The notes beneath the pieces are model-generated. The model saw only the letters and a program-made list of their open reading frames with translations, was not told the DNA's origin and searched no databases. Made by a program: the position numbers and the translations under genes. Of a DNA stretch of 64,000 nt, positions 1-8,061 are shown one piece after another (within the stretch, counting starts at the first letter, position 1; each line of letters begins with the position of its first letter). Origin of the DNA: Streptomyces sp. NBC_00448 (GTDB taxonomy: Bacteria > Actinomycetota > Actinomycetes > Streptomycetales > Streptomycetaceae); NCBI RefSeq assembly GCF_036014115.1, contig NZ_CP107913.1, positions 868,001-932,000 of the forward strand, given 5' to 3'.

Positions 1-81
1 GGGCACCAGTCGCAAGGGGAAACGTTCGTCGGCCATGGGCCGACTCTGCCACGACCGGGTTTCAGGAAGGTAGTGCTGTGA
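1..81 (+). CDS. 3' end of an unidentified gene (partial, runs off the left edge)
   Basis: Frame 1 is open from the first base to a TGA at 79-81. That stop overlaps the GTG start of the next gene (78-80) as GTGA, the usual arrangement of translationally coupled genes. Only 26 codons are visible (ending LPRPGFRKVVL), too few to assign a family. The overlap suggests that the next three genes belong to an operon that begins left of the window. A second frame is also open over this stretch (stop at 71-73), so the call rests on the overlap alone. Confidence 0.45.
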   Translation, partial: GHQSQGETFVGHGPTLPRPGFRKVVL

Positions 82-842
82 TCCACACGAACTTGACCGA
101 GTCGACCTGGCAGGAGGTGCGCGCGGCCGGCGCGCGGGGCATCGCCCTGCTGCCCATCGGCTCCCAGGAGCAGCACGCCGCCCACCTGCCCATGGGCACC
201 GACACCCTCCTCGCGGAGGCGGTGGTCGACCGGGCCACGGCCCTGCTCGCGCGGGACGAGGGCGGTACGGAGCTGGTGCGCCTGCCCGCGCTGCCCTTCG
301 GCCACAGCCCGCACCACCTGTTCGCGGCCGCGGTGTCGCTCAGCGCGGCCACCCTCGGGGCGGTCCTCGACGACGTGCTGGACTCGCTCGCCACCTCCGG
401 CTACCACCGGATCATGGTGGTCAACGGCCACGGCGGCAACGACGAGATCATGCGGCTGGCCGTCAAGCGGTTCGCGCTGCGCACCGAGGTCACCGTGGCG
501 GCCTGCTCGTACTGGACGGTCACCTCCGGCGAGGACGACGGCGGGCGGCCGGAGGTCACCCCGGGGCACGCCGGCTGGTTCGAGACGTCGCTGATGCTGG
601 CGGCCCGTCCGGACCTCGTCCGCACCCCCGTGCCGGCCCGCGCCCCGGTGGAGCCGCCGCCCCTGTTCGACCACCCGCCCTACCCCGGCCTGACCGTGGA
701 GCGCCACGGCGAGTGGGCCCGGGTCGGCGGGTCGACCGACGACGCCTCCGCCGCCGACGCCGCGCGCGGCCGGCGGCTGCTGGACGACCGAGCCGCCGGG
801 CTGGCCCGGGCGATCCAGGCGTTCGACGAGGCCACCCGCTGA
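78..842 (+). CDS. Creatininase-family cyclic amide hydrolase
   Basis: Protein of 254 residues, the usual size for the creatininase (creatinine amidohydrolase) family, cytoplasmic metal-dependent hydrolases that open lactams and related cyclic amides. Visible family motifs: GSQEQHAAHLPMGTD (residues 28-42, with metal ligands expected at E31, H33 and D42), NGHGGN (116-121, H118) and a GHAGWFET segment containing the late glutamate. The GTG start at 78 has an AGGAAGG ribosome site at 63-69 and overlaps the preceding stop. Next, after a 160-base gap holding tandem repeats, come a glucarate-dehydratase-like gene and a RidA gene, so the substrate is more likely a sugar- or amino-acid-derived lactam than creatinine. 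Family call is firm; substrate is inference. Confidence 0.85.
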   Translation: MIHTNLTESTWQEVRAAGARGIALLPIGSQEQHAAHLPMGTDTLLAEAVVDRATALLARDEGGTELVRLPALPFGHSPHHLFAAAVSLSAATLGAVLDDVLDSLATSGYHRIMVVNGHGGNDEIMRLAVKRFALRTEVTVAACSYWTVTSGEDDGGRPEVTPGHAGWFETSLMLAARPDLVRTPVPARAPVEPPPLFDHPPYPGLTVERHGEWARVGGSTDDASAADAARGRRLLDDRAAGLARAIQAFDEATR

Positions 843-947
843 GTTCGAAGCGAGCACCGCTGAGTCGGCGCGGCCGTCCGCCGGGTTCGAAGCGAGCACC
901 GCCGGGTTCGAAGCGAGCACCGCTGCGTTCGACGCGGTCCTCGGCCG
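843..947 (+). repeat. Tandem 21-bp repeat array in the intergenic gap
   Basis: Three exact copies of GTTCGAAGCGAGCACCGC start at 843, 885 and 906, with diverged units at 864 and 927, giving a 21-bp period (two helical turns). Each exact copy holds the palindromic core TTCGAA. The array begins directly after the creatininase stop and lies about 55 bases before the next start. It may be an operator array or a slippage product. A 97-codon frame runs through it but looks fortuitous. Confidence 0.75.
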
Positions 948-1002
948 CCGAGCCGGTGCCCGCGGGCGCCGCACCTGTCACCACCGAGTTGGAGAGAAAC
1001 GT

Positions 1003-2130
1003 ATGAAGATCGTCGATGTCGATGTGTGGGTCGTCAACCTCCCGCTGGTCAACCCCTTCACGAGCTCGTTCGAGACGAAGACGGGAGAGACCCGCACCGT
1101 GGTGCGCATCCGTACCGACAGCGGCGTCGAGGGCTGGGGCGAGACCATGTGGGGCCGGCCGGTCGCCGCGATCGTCAAGGCGCTGGGCAAGGAGCTGATC
1201 GGCACCAGCCCGTTCGCCCTGGAGAGCTTCCACCGCAGGCACCACATGGTGCCCTTCTTCCACGGCTACCTCGGCTACGCGGCGATCGCCGCCATCGACG
1301 TGGCGTGCTGGGACGCGATGGGCAAGGCGACCGAGCAGTCCGTGACGGACCTGCTGGGCGGCCGGGTCCGGGACGAGGTCCCGATCACGGCGCTGATCAC
1401 CCGCGCCGACGCCCCCGGGGCGAGCGGCGCGGCACTGGCCGAGGCGCTGGCCGAGCACACCGTGCGGGTGGTCGAGGAGGGCGGCTTCGAGGCGGTCAAG
1501 CTCAAGGGCACCACGGACGTCCGGGGCGACGTGGCGATCCTGCGGGCGCTGCGCGCGGCGCTTCCCGAGGTGAACCTGCGGGTCGACCCCAACGCGGCCT
1601 GGTCGGTGCCGGACTCGGTGCGGGCGGGCATCGCCCTGGAGGAGCTGAACCTGGAGTACCTGGAGGACCCGTGCTCCGGCATCGAGGGCATGAGCCAGGT
1701 CAAGGCGAAGGTGCGGATACCGCTGTGCACCAACATGTGCGTCGTGCGGTTCGAGGAGTTCGCCCCCGCGATGCGGCTCAACGCCGTGGACGTCATCCAC
1801 GGTGACGTCTACAAGTGGGGCGGCATCGCGGCCACCAAGGCGCTCGCCGCGCACTGCGAGACCTTCGGGCTCGGCATGAACCTGCACAGCGGCGGGGAAC
1901 TGGGCATCGCGACCGCGGCGCACCTCGCGGTCGTGGCCAGCACCCCGGTGCTCTCCCGCGCCATCGACAGCATGTACTACCTGCACGCCGACGACATCAT
2001 CGAGCCGCTGCACCTGGAGAACGGGCGGCTGCGGGTGCCGGAGGGGCCCGGTCTCGGCGTCAGCGTGGACGAGGAGAAACTGCGGCACTTCGCCGCCGTC
2101 AACGAGCGAGAGGGAGACCTGACCGGATGA
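1003..2130 (+). CDS. Enolase-superfamily dehydratase, glucarate-dehydratase-like
   Basis: Protein of 375 residues with the N-terminal capping domain and TIM-barrel of the mandelate racemase/muconate lactonizing enzyme superfamily. Visible active-site set: K166-L-K168, metal ligands D195 (RVDPNAAW) and E221 (EYLEDPC), N244 (CTNMCV), and a D268/H295 pair (HGDVYKWGG and LHSGGELGIATAAH). N244 in place of a third acidic ligand and the D-H dyad are hallmarks of the glucarate dehydratase subgroup. It should abstract an alpha proton from a carboxylate and eliminate a beta leaving group. ATG start with GAGAG upstream; its stop overlaps the RidA ATG (ATGA). Clustering with a cyclic amidase and an enamine deaminase hints at an amino- or amido-sugar acid substrate. 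Subgroup call is good; substrate unknown. Confidence 0.85.
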   Translation: MKIVDVDVWVVNLPLVNPFTSSFETKTGETRTVVRIRTDSGVEGWGETMWGRPVAAIVKALGKELIGTSPFALESFHRRHHMVPFFHGYLGYAAIAAIDVACWDAMGKATEQSVTDLLGGRVRDEVPITALITRADAPGASGAALAEALAEHTVRVVEEGGFEAVKLKGTTDVRGDVAILRALRAALPEVNLRVDPNAAWSVPDSVRAGIALEELNLEYLEDPCSGIEGMSQVKAKVRIPLCTNMCVVRFEEFAPAMRLNAVDVIHGDVYKWGGIAATKALAAHCETFGLGMNLHSGGELGIATAAHLAVVASTPVLSRAIDSMYYLHADDIIEPLHLENGRLRVPEGPGLGVSVDEEKLRHFAAVNEREGDLTG

Positions 2131-2516
2131 GCGCACAGGGCAAGCAGGCGGTACGCACGAAGGACGCGCCGAACCCCGCGGGGGCGTACAGCCAGGGCGT
2201 GGTGGCCGGCGGGCTGCTGTTCACCGCCGGGTTCGGCCCGCAGGACCCGGCGACGGGAGCGGTGCCCGAGACGGTCGCGGAGCAGACCGCGCAGGTCCTG
2301 CGCAACGTGCGGGCGGTGCTCGCGGCGCGCGGGCTGACCATGGACGACGTGGTCAAGGTGACGGTCCACCTCCAGCACCTGCGCCGGGACTTCGCGGCCT
2401 ACGACGCGGTGTACCGGGAGTTCTTCACCGAGCCGTACCCGGTGCGCACCACGGTCGGCTCCGACCTGATGAACATCCTCGTGGAGATCGACGTGGTGGC
2501 CGCGATCCCCGCCTGA
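2127..2516 (+). CDS. RidA-family enamine/imine deaminase
   Basis: Protein of 129 residues, full length for the RidA/YjgF/UK114 family, which forms trimers and hydrolyses 2-aminoacrylate-type enamines and imines to keto acids plus ammonia. Visible: Y21 in AGAYSQG, the catalytic arginine R107 in PYPVRTTVGS and E120 in VEIDVVAAIPA. The ATG at 2127 overlaps the upstream TGA (ATGA), so it is translationally coupled to the dehydratase. That coupling suggests that the dehydratase product is an enamine or imine. Family call firm. Confidence 0.93.
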   Translation: MSAQGKQAVRTKDAPNPAGAYSQGVVAGGLLFTAGFGPQDPATGAVPETVAEQTAQVLRNVRAVLAARGLTMDDVVKVTVHLQHLRRDFAAYDAVYREFFTEPYPVRTTVGSDLMNILVEIDVVAAIPA

Positions 2517-2765
2517 CGCCGGGTTCCGCGGGCGGATCGTCCCCGCCGGGGCCATCAGGACGCACTCCGGTCCGGCCGCGGACCCGCACCGGTCGCACCG
2601 GGTACGGACCACCGGTACCCCGCGGCCGGTGCGTACCGCGCTTCCGGGCGGGCAGGCGCACGGCGGCGGTCCGCGACCCTCGGGCCGTTCGCCGGGCGCG
2701 GTGCCGGGTAGCGGCGCCGGCCCAGGTCGCGTACCCCCGTCCGGCCGACCAGAAAGGCGAGCACC

Positions 2766-3089
2766 ATGCCCAGAGGATCGAACGCCAAGCGCGAGCGCCA
2801 GTACGAGCACATCAAGGACAGCGCGAAGGAGCGCGGCACGTCCGAGCGGCGGGCCGAGGAGATCGCGGCGCGCACCGTGAACAAGGAGCGGGCCCGCGCC
2901 GGCGAGTCGCGCACCGCCAGCCGCAGCTCGACCGAGGACATGTCGTCGTCCAGGCGGGGCGGGCAGCGCTCGCACTCCGGGTCCGGCGGCCCCACGAAGG
3001 AACAGCTCTACAACGAGGCCCGGCAACGCGGCATCGAGGGCCGTTCGACCATGACCAAGGCCGAGCTCAACAAGGCACTCGGCCGCTGA
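2766..3089 (+). CDS. Small basic protein with C-terminal Rho-N/SAP-like motif
   Basis: Protein of 107 residues, highly charged. Residues 1-45 form a Lys/Arg/Glu-rich predicted helix (MPRGSNAKRERQYEHIKDSA), 46-78 are Ser/Arg/Gly-rich linker, and 79-107 (TKEQLYNEARQRGIEGR, then MTKAELNKALGR) resemble the Rho N-terminal/SAP helix-extended-helix fold that binds nucleic acid. Similar actinobacterial proteins are often labelled plasmid stabilisation proteins. The ATG follows AGAAAGGCGAG. It stands alone between the RidA operon and a strong hairpin at 3099-3136. Real gene likely; nucleic-acid binding is inference. Confidence 0.8.
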   Translation: MPRGSNAKRERQYEHIKDSAKERGTSERRAEEIAARTVNKERARAGESRTASRSSTEDMSSSRRGGQRSHSGSGGPTKEQLYNEARQRGIEGRSTMTKAELNKALGR

Positions 3090-3098
3090 GCACGCTCC

Positions 3099-3136
3099 CC
3101 CGGGCCCGGATCGCCACGCGGCGGTCCGGGCCCGGG
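3099..3136 (+). terminator. GC-rich hairpin after the small basic gene
   Basis: CCCGGGCCCGGA (3099-3110) pairs with TCCGGGCCCGGG (3125-3136). Four more inner pairs (one G-U) leave a six-base loop. It lies 10 bases after the stop at 3089. No U-tract, as is common for Streptomyces terminators. Confidence 0.7.
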
Positions 3137-3150
3137 TCCGTCTCCATGCT

Positions 3151-3190
3151 GTTACTTGTACACCCCAAGCGCTTGTGTTATACAAGTAAC
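3151..3190 (+). promoter_or_regulatory. marR-exporter promoter embedded in an inverted repeat operator
   Basis: Perfect 10-bp arms GTTACTTGTA (3151-3160) and TACAAGTAAC (3181-3190) flank 20 bases that contain the inner palindrome AAGCGCTT. A sigma-70-like promoter fits inside: TTGTAC (3156-3161) and TATACA (3179-3184) with a 17-bp spacer. The arms cover both hexamers, the expected layout for autorepression by the MarR protein encoded just downstream. Such AT-rich DNA is exceptional in this window. Confidence 0.8.
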
Positions 3191-3216
3191 GAAACACGTG
3201 GAGGTGGGCACTTTTG

Positions 3217-3828
3217 GTGGACCGGACAGGCGCGGAGTCCGTCGCAGGGCAAGGCGGGGCGGGCCGCGGGGATCAGGGCGGCACGGATCAGGGCGGCGCG
3301 GAGGAGGGGGCCGGGGGCACACCCGGCGCCGGCGTGGCCTCGGTCGCGGACGCGGTGGTCGAACTCCTGCGGACGGTGCGGCGCTCCAAGGCCCGGCTGC
3401 TGGCCGCGGCGAGCGACGACGTCGACTCCGCGACGCAGATCCTGCTGCGCCACTGCGCGGTCGACGGCCCGATACGGGCGAGCGCGCTGGCCACCAGCGT
3501 CCAGTCGGACCTGTCGACGGTCAGCCGCCAGGTCGCCGCGCTGGTGAACCGCGGGCTGCTGGAGCGCCGCGCGGACCCGGTGGACGGCCGGGCCAGCCTG
3601 CTGGTGGTGACCGACGCCGGCCAGGCCGTGATCGCCGAGCACGAGCAGACCCGGATGGCCTTCTTCGAGCAGGTGGTGAGCGGCTGGTCCACCGAGGAGC
3701 GCAGCCAGTTCGTACGGCTCCTGGAGCGGTTCACCGCCGCCTATGACACGACCCACGCCCATTGGACGACCGACGCGGCGCGACAGGGCGCTCGCACCAG
3801 TGACTTGAAAGAGGGCAGTACCGCATGA
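3217..3828 (+). CDS. MarR-family transcriptional regulator
   Basis: About 203 residues. An N-terminal Gly/Ala/Glu-rich stretch (about 45 residues, low complexity) precedes a MarR winged-helix domain: recognition region VQSDLSTVSRQVAALVNRGLLER and wing ADPVDGRASLLVVTDAG, then the C-terminal dimerisation helix. Start uncertain: TTG at 3214 or GTG at 3217; the GTG sits about 10 bases after GGAGGTG. Its stop overlaps the exporter start (ATGA at 3825-3828), so the two are co-translated. The promoter dyad at 3151-3190 suggests autoregulation relieved by a drug-like ligand. Family firm; ligand unknown. Confidence 0.92.
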   Translation: MDRTGAESVAGQGGAGRGDQGGTDQGGAEEGAGGTPGAGVASVADAVVELLRTVRRSKARLLAAASDDVDSATQILLRHCAVDGPIRASALATSVQSDLSTVSRQVAALVNRGLLERRADPVDGRASLLVVTDAGQAVIAEHEQTRMAFFEQVVSGWSTEERSQFVRLLERFTAAYDTTHAHWTTDAARQGARTSDLKEGSTA

Positions 3829-5591
3829 GCGCCACCGCAACCCGTCAGACAGGCTCGCCGCCGGACGGCGCGCTGACCCATCGTCAGATCATGACGATCC
3901 TGTCCGGCCTCGTCCTGGGCATGTTCCTGGCCGCGCTGGACCAGACGATCGTCTCGACGGCGATCAAGACCATAGGCAACGACCTCAACGACCTGTCCGC
4001 GCAGGCGTGGGTCACCACCGCGTTCCTGATCACCTCGACGATCGCCGCACCGCTGTTCGGCAAGCTGTCGGACATCTACGGGCGCAAGCGGCTGTTCATG
4101 CTCGCGATCGTGATCTTCGTGATCGGCTCGGCCCTGTGCGGACTGGCCCAGTCGATGTACCAACTGGCCGGGTTCCGCGCCTTCCAGGGCATAGGCGCCG
4201 GCGGCATCATGCCGCTCGCCCTCGCGGTGATCGGCGACATCATCCCGCCGCGTGAGCGCGCCCGTTACCAGGGCTACATGATGGCCGTCTTCGCCAGCGC
4301 CTCGGTGCTCGGCCCGGTGCTGGGCGGTCTGCTCTCCGGCACGGACAGCTTCCTGGGCGCCGCGGGCTGGCGCTGGATCTTCTACATCAACGTCCCCATC
4401 GCGGCCTTCGCGCTGGTCGTCATCGCCAAGGTGCTGCACCTCGACCACGTCCGCCGCGAGCGGCGCATCGACTGGTGGGGCTCGGCGCTGCTGGCCATCG
4501 GCCTGGTGCCGTTGCTGGTCGTCGCGGAGCAGGGGCAGAGCTGGGGCTGGGACTCGGCCGGCTCGTTCGCCTGCTACCTGACCGGCGCGGCGGGCCTCGC
4601 GCTCTTCGTCTGGGTCCAGCACAAGATGGGCGACGACGCGCTTCTTCCGCTGCGGCTCTTCCGCAGCAGCACCTTCTCGGTCGCCTCGGCCCAGGTCACG
4701 ATCATCGGTATGGCGATGTTCGGCGGGATGTCGGTGATCCCGCTCTACCTGCAGATCGTCAAGGGCGCCTCACCGACCAAGTCCGGCCTGCTGCTGCTGC
4801 CGATGGTCGCCGGGCTGATGCTCGCCTCCCTCGGCTCGGGCCAGTTCGTCGCCCGCACCGGCCGCTACAAGATCCTGCCGGTGGTCGGGTCCTTCCTCAT
4901 GGTCATCGGCATGGGCCTGATGATCACGATAGGCGCCGACACGGCCCTGTGGCAGACCGACATCTACATGGCGATCTTCGGCATCGGCCTGGGTCTGAAC
5001 ATGCAGAGCCTGGTGCTGGCGATGCAGAACGCCGTGCCCGCGAAGGACATGGGCGTCGCCTCCGCGTCGTCGACGTTCTTCCGCTCCATCGGCGGCACCC
5101 TGGGCACGGCGATCTTCCTGTCCGTGCTGTTCTCGCAGGCCGGCACCAAGATCGCCCACGAGTACACGAAGGCGGCCACCGACCCGGCGTTCATCGCGGC
5201 GGGCAAGGCCCACCCGGACCAACTCGCCGCGCTGCACCAGCACCTGGGCGGCGGGCTGGACGACACCTCGTTCCTCAACGGGCTCGCCAAGCCGCTCAGC
5301 CACCCGTTCTTCGCGGGCTTCTCCGCGGCCGGCGACGTGGTCTTCGCGATCGTGGCCGTACTGCTGCTGGCGGCGATCGTGCTCTCCACCCGGCTCAAGG
5401 AGGTCCCGCTGCGGATGGTCTCGGGCAACCAGGCCCGCACCGAGGCGGAGACCGCCGCCACGGCGAGCGCCGCGGGCACCGCCACGGTCCCCGCCCCGGC
5501 CCCGGCCCCGGCCGGTGACGACACCGCGCAGGGCGCCCCGGCCGCGCCCTCACCGGACACCCCGCGTACCGGCACCGCGACCGAGCACTGA
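3825..5591 (+). CDS. DHA2-family MFS drug exporter (EmrB/QacA type)
   Basis: Protein of 588 residues with the 14-helix pattern of the DHA2 drug:H+ antiporters. Visible motifs: LDQTIVSTAIKTIGNDL in helix 1, the motif-A loop GKLSDIYGRKRLF after helix 2, the motif-C-like GPVLGG, and GWRWIFYINVPI. The C-terminal ~55 residues are Ala/Pro/Thr-rich cytoplasmic tail. It is the second gene of the MarR operon (4-base overlap), so it is the likely target of that repressor, exporting the ligand it senses. Followed by a strong bidirectional hairpin at 5873-5905. Substrate not predictable. Confidence 0.93.
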   Translation: MSATATRQTGSPPDGALTHRQIMTILSGLVLGMFLAALDQTIVSTAIKTIGNDLNDLSAQAWVTTAFLITSTIAAPLFGKLSDIYGRKRLFMLAIVIFVIGSALCGLAQSMYQLAGFRAFQGIGAGGIMPLALAVIGDIIPPRERARYQGYMMAVFASASVLGPVLGGLLSGTDSFLGAAGWRWIFYINVPIAAFALVVIAKVLHLDHVRRERRIDWWGSALLAIGLVPLLVVAEQGQSWGWDSAGSFACYLTGAAGLALFVWVQHKMGDDALLPLRLFRSSTFSVASAQVTIIGMAMFGGMSVIPLYLQIVKGASPTKSGLLLLPMVAGLMLASLGSGQFVARTGRYKILPVVGSFLMVIGMGLMITIGADTALWQTDIYMAIFGIGLGLNMQSLVLAMQNAVPAKDMGVASASSTFFRSIGGTLGTAIFLSVLFSQAGTKIAHEYTKAATDPAFIAAGKAHPDQLAALHQHLGGGLDDTSFLNGLAKPLSHPFFAGFSAAGDVVFAIVAVLLLAAIVLSTRLKEVPLRMVSGNQARTEAETAATASAAGTATVPAPAPAPAGDDTAQGAPAAPSPDTPRTGTATEH

Positions 5592-5872
5592 CCCGGTCCC
5601 GTACCCCCCGGAGAATCGCTTCTCCACGCACGTCCGCCCCGCCGCCCACCCCCGGGCCGTGGGGCGGACGGCTATCCACGCCCCGTCCACCCGCGCCGAT
5701 CGCACCTGTCACGGCTGTCCCGCGGGTGTTCGTCGTCCCTCCAGGCTTACCGGAGGTGGTCGAGGCGGTGTCCAACGTATCCGGACCGATCCCCGGGTTC
5801 TTGGGCTGAGCTTGGGCGGGAGTTGGCGGTGCCGTCGAACTCGTGGGGTGTGCGGACGGCTTGACGCAGAGC

Positions 5873-5905
5873 GGGGGCCCGACCGGGCTTGCCGGTCGGG
5901 CCCCC
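5873..5905. terminator. Perfect 14-bp stem terminator between convergent genes
   Basis: GGGGGCCCGACCGG (5873-5886) and CCGGTCGGGCCCCC (5892-5905) form a perfect stem with a five-base loop. It lies in the 333-base gap between the exporter stop (5591) and the convergent S15 peptidase stop (5925), 20 bases from the latter, so it can serve both strands. Nothing else recognisable was seen in 5592-5872. Confidence 0.85.
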
Positions 5906-5924
5906 GTGGTGGCGCGTGGGAGGG

Positions 5925-7919
5925 TCAGCGGAGGCGGGCCGCCTGGGAGGTGGGCAGCGCGGCCGCCGGGCCGCGGGACGGGGTGGAGGCCGGCGTGGTC
6001 GCCGTGGGGTGGTGGTGGCCGGAGCCGCCGCGCAGGGCGTGCGCGAGGGCCGGCAGCCCGCCGACCAGCGGCAGGTCGGCGCCGGACCGGGAGAGGTCGA
6101 CGCTGATCGTCGGCTTCGTGCTGGGGGCGACGATCAGCCCGTTGTCGGTGCCGGCGACGATCAGGGCGAGCCGGTGCCCGGCGGGCACCACGTGGTCGGT
6201 GGAGGCGAGTTGGATGGTGATGGTGTAGGGCTTGCCCGGGGTGAGCGACACGCCGTGCAGCGACGGGTCGTAGTGCCCGAGGTCGGCCCAGCCGCGGCTG
6301 AAGACGGTCTGCTGGACGTTCTCGGTGTCCGCCGCGGTGTCGAGGTAGCAGGCGCTGTCGCCCGACGTGCTGTCGCCCCAGCAGGACCGGGTGTTGAGCG
6401 TGGTAATGCCCTCGGCGCCGGCCTCGTAGTTCCGGATGGTCGCCGGACCGAGGTCGACCAGGACCGCGGACAGGTGGGCACTGGTGGTGGTCGGGGTCGC
6501 GGTGAGGGTCACCGTGCCGCCGCCCGACAGCCGCAGGTCACTGGCGAGCGTGCCGGTGGTGAACGACGCCTTGCTCGCGGTCGCCTGGTCCGCCTGCGCC
6601 GCCCAGTCGTCCTCGTCCTGCGCGGGGTTGTCGGTATAGCGCTCGGTGCCGCTCGCCGGCGGGGCCCCGGCGCTCAGCGTGCCGAGGCCGTTCGTGCCGC
6701 TCGCCACCAGGCCGACCTGGGTCGCGGCGGTGCCCGGCGCGGGCCAGACCGGGTCGGTGGTCCAGTGGTCGGGGGTGCGCTCGATGTCGGCCATCGGCTG
6801 GCTCTGGACGCCGTTGTCGACGCCCATCAGGTAGTGGTCGAACCACTGGTGCAGGGTGTCGACCCAGTCGGACCGCCGGTAGTCGAACGGGTCCACGTGG
6901 CCGGTCTGCGACAGCCAGATCTTGCGCTGCACCCCGTTCGCGGCGAGCGCGTTCCACCACTGGCCGAAGTTCTTGGTGCGCACGTTGAGGTCCTGCATGC
7001 CCTGCGCGACGAAGACGCTGGCCTTCACCTTGGACGCGTTGGCGTAGTAGTCGCGGTCCTGCCAGGCGCTGGTCCAGTCACCGTTGCGCGGTGCGCCGTC
7101 GCGCAGCGCCTGTTCCTCGGCGGAGCAGTGCGACTGCGCGCCGGAGCTCTCGACCTCGGAGGCGAGTTCGTCGGGGCCGCCGTCGTAGAGGGCCGCGCCC
7201 TGCGCGAAGTAGTAGTCGTACCAGGAGCTGATGCCGCTGATGTCGACGATGGTCTTCAGGCCCTCGACACCCGTCGCGGCGACCCCGTTGGCGACGGTGC
7301 CGTCCCAGCTCTTGCCGATCATGCCGACCGACCCGTTGGACCAGCCCGCCTGCGCGGTCGTGCTCCCGGTGCGTGTGGTGTACGCGGTCGCTCTGCCGTT
7401 CAGCCAGTCGATGACGGCTTTGGCGGAGGTGATGTCGGAGGCGCCGCCGACGTCGACGCAGCCGTCGGAGCGGTCGGTGCCCGCGAGGTCGACGAGGACG
7501 ACCGCGTAGCCGCGCGGTACGAAGTAGTTGTCGTAGTAGAGCGGGAAGCCCACCGGGTTGCCGCTCTGGTCGTACGTCTTGACCTGGCTCTCGTTGCCGC
7601 GGCCGCAGCAGGAGTAGTACGGGCTGGCGTCCATGATCACCGGCACCTGCTGACCCGCCGCCGCGGGTTCCGAGGGCCTGATGATGTCCGCCGCCACCCG
7701 GTCGGGCTTGCCGTCGCGGTCGCCGTCGAGGCCGGTGTCGACCCAGACGGACTGCCGGATGGCGTTGGCGTAGGAGTCGACCGGTTGACTGCCGGTGTCC
7801 CGCGAGCCGGCACCGGCGTGCGCGGCGACCGGGCCGAGGAGGACGAACATCAGGGCGGTGAGGACCACCGCCACGACGGACATCGAGTGGGTGCGGGGTC
7901 TCCGCGTCAGTGACAGCAC
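5925..7919 (-). CDS. Secreted Xaa-Pro dipeptidyl-peptidase-like hydrolase (S15/CocE-NonD)
   Basis: Protein of 664 residues. N-terminus RRPRTHSMSVVAVVLTALMF followed by AHA is a Sec signal peptide, so the enzyme is exported. Residues ~50-350 form an S15 alpha/beta-hydrolase domain with catalytic Ser204 in GKSWDG, Asp310 in QGMQD and His341 in QTGHVDP. The rest is the jelly-roll C-terminal domain typical of X-Pro dipeptidyl-peptidases. Likely role: releasing Xaa-Pro dipeptides from extracellular peptides, or hydrolysing an ester/acyl substrate like CocE relatives. GTG start at 7919; the internal ATG at 7883 would remove the basic n-region. Single-gene unit. Confidence 0.9.
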   Translation of the reverse strand: MLSLTRRPRTHSMSVVAVVLTALMFVLLGPVAAHAGAGSRDTGSQPVDSYANAIRQSVWVDTGLDGDRDGKPDRVAADIIRPSEPAAAGQQVPVIMDASPYYSCCGRGNESQVKTYDQSGNPVGFPLYYDNYFVPRGYAVVLVDLAGTDRSDGCVDVGGASDITSAKAVIDWLNGRATAYTTRTGSTTAQAGWSNGSVGMIGKSWDGTVANGVAATGVEGLKTIVDISGISSWYDYYFAQGAALYDGGPDELASEVESSGAQSHCSAEEQALRDGAPRNGDWTSAWQDRDYYANASKVKASVFVAQGMQDLNVRTKNFGQWWNALAANGVQRKIWLSQTGHVDPFDYRRSDWVDTLHQWFDHYLMGVDNGVQSQPMADIERTPDHWTTDPVWPAPGTAATQVGLVASGTNGLGTLSAGAPPASGTERYTDNPAQDEDDWAAQADQATASKASFTTGTLASDLRLSGGGTVTLTATPTTTSAHLSAVLVDLGPATIRNYEAGAEGITTLNTRSCWGDSTSGDSACYLDTAADTENVQQTVFSRGWADLGHYDPSLHGVSLTPGKPYTITIQLASTDHVVPAGHRLALIVAGTDNGLIVAPSTKPTISVDLSRSGADLPLVGGLPALAHALRGGSGHHHPTATTPASTPSRGPAAALPTSQAARLR

Positions 7920-8061
7920 CCCGGGACGTTACATCCTGACACCGCCATGACAACACCCCCTCTTTCGAGACAGCGGGGCGATTACGAGACACTCGCGGGT
8001 TCCCCCGGTGGCGACGGCCGACCGCCTCACGCCGGCCGACCGCCCCACGCCGACCGCCCGG

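Noticed and set aside
713..1006. 97-codon plus-strand frame through the 21-bp repeats, stopping in ATGA with the dehydratase start
   Set aside because: Begins inside the creatininase gene, translates to repetitive GSKRAP-type sequence and has no ribosome site; the overlap is probably chance.
556..2136. Long minus-strand frames opposite real genes (for example 526 codons here and similar ones at 5889-7913 and 55356-58154)
   Set aside because: Antisense shadows caused by high third-position GC; Arg/Gly/Ala/Pro-rich, no domain motifs, and the opposite strand carries clear families.
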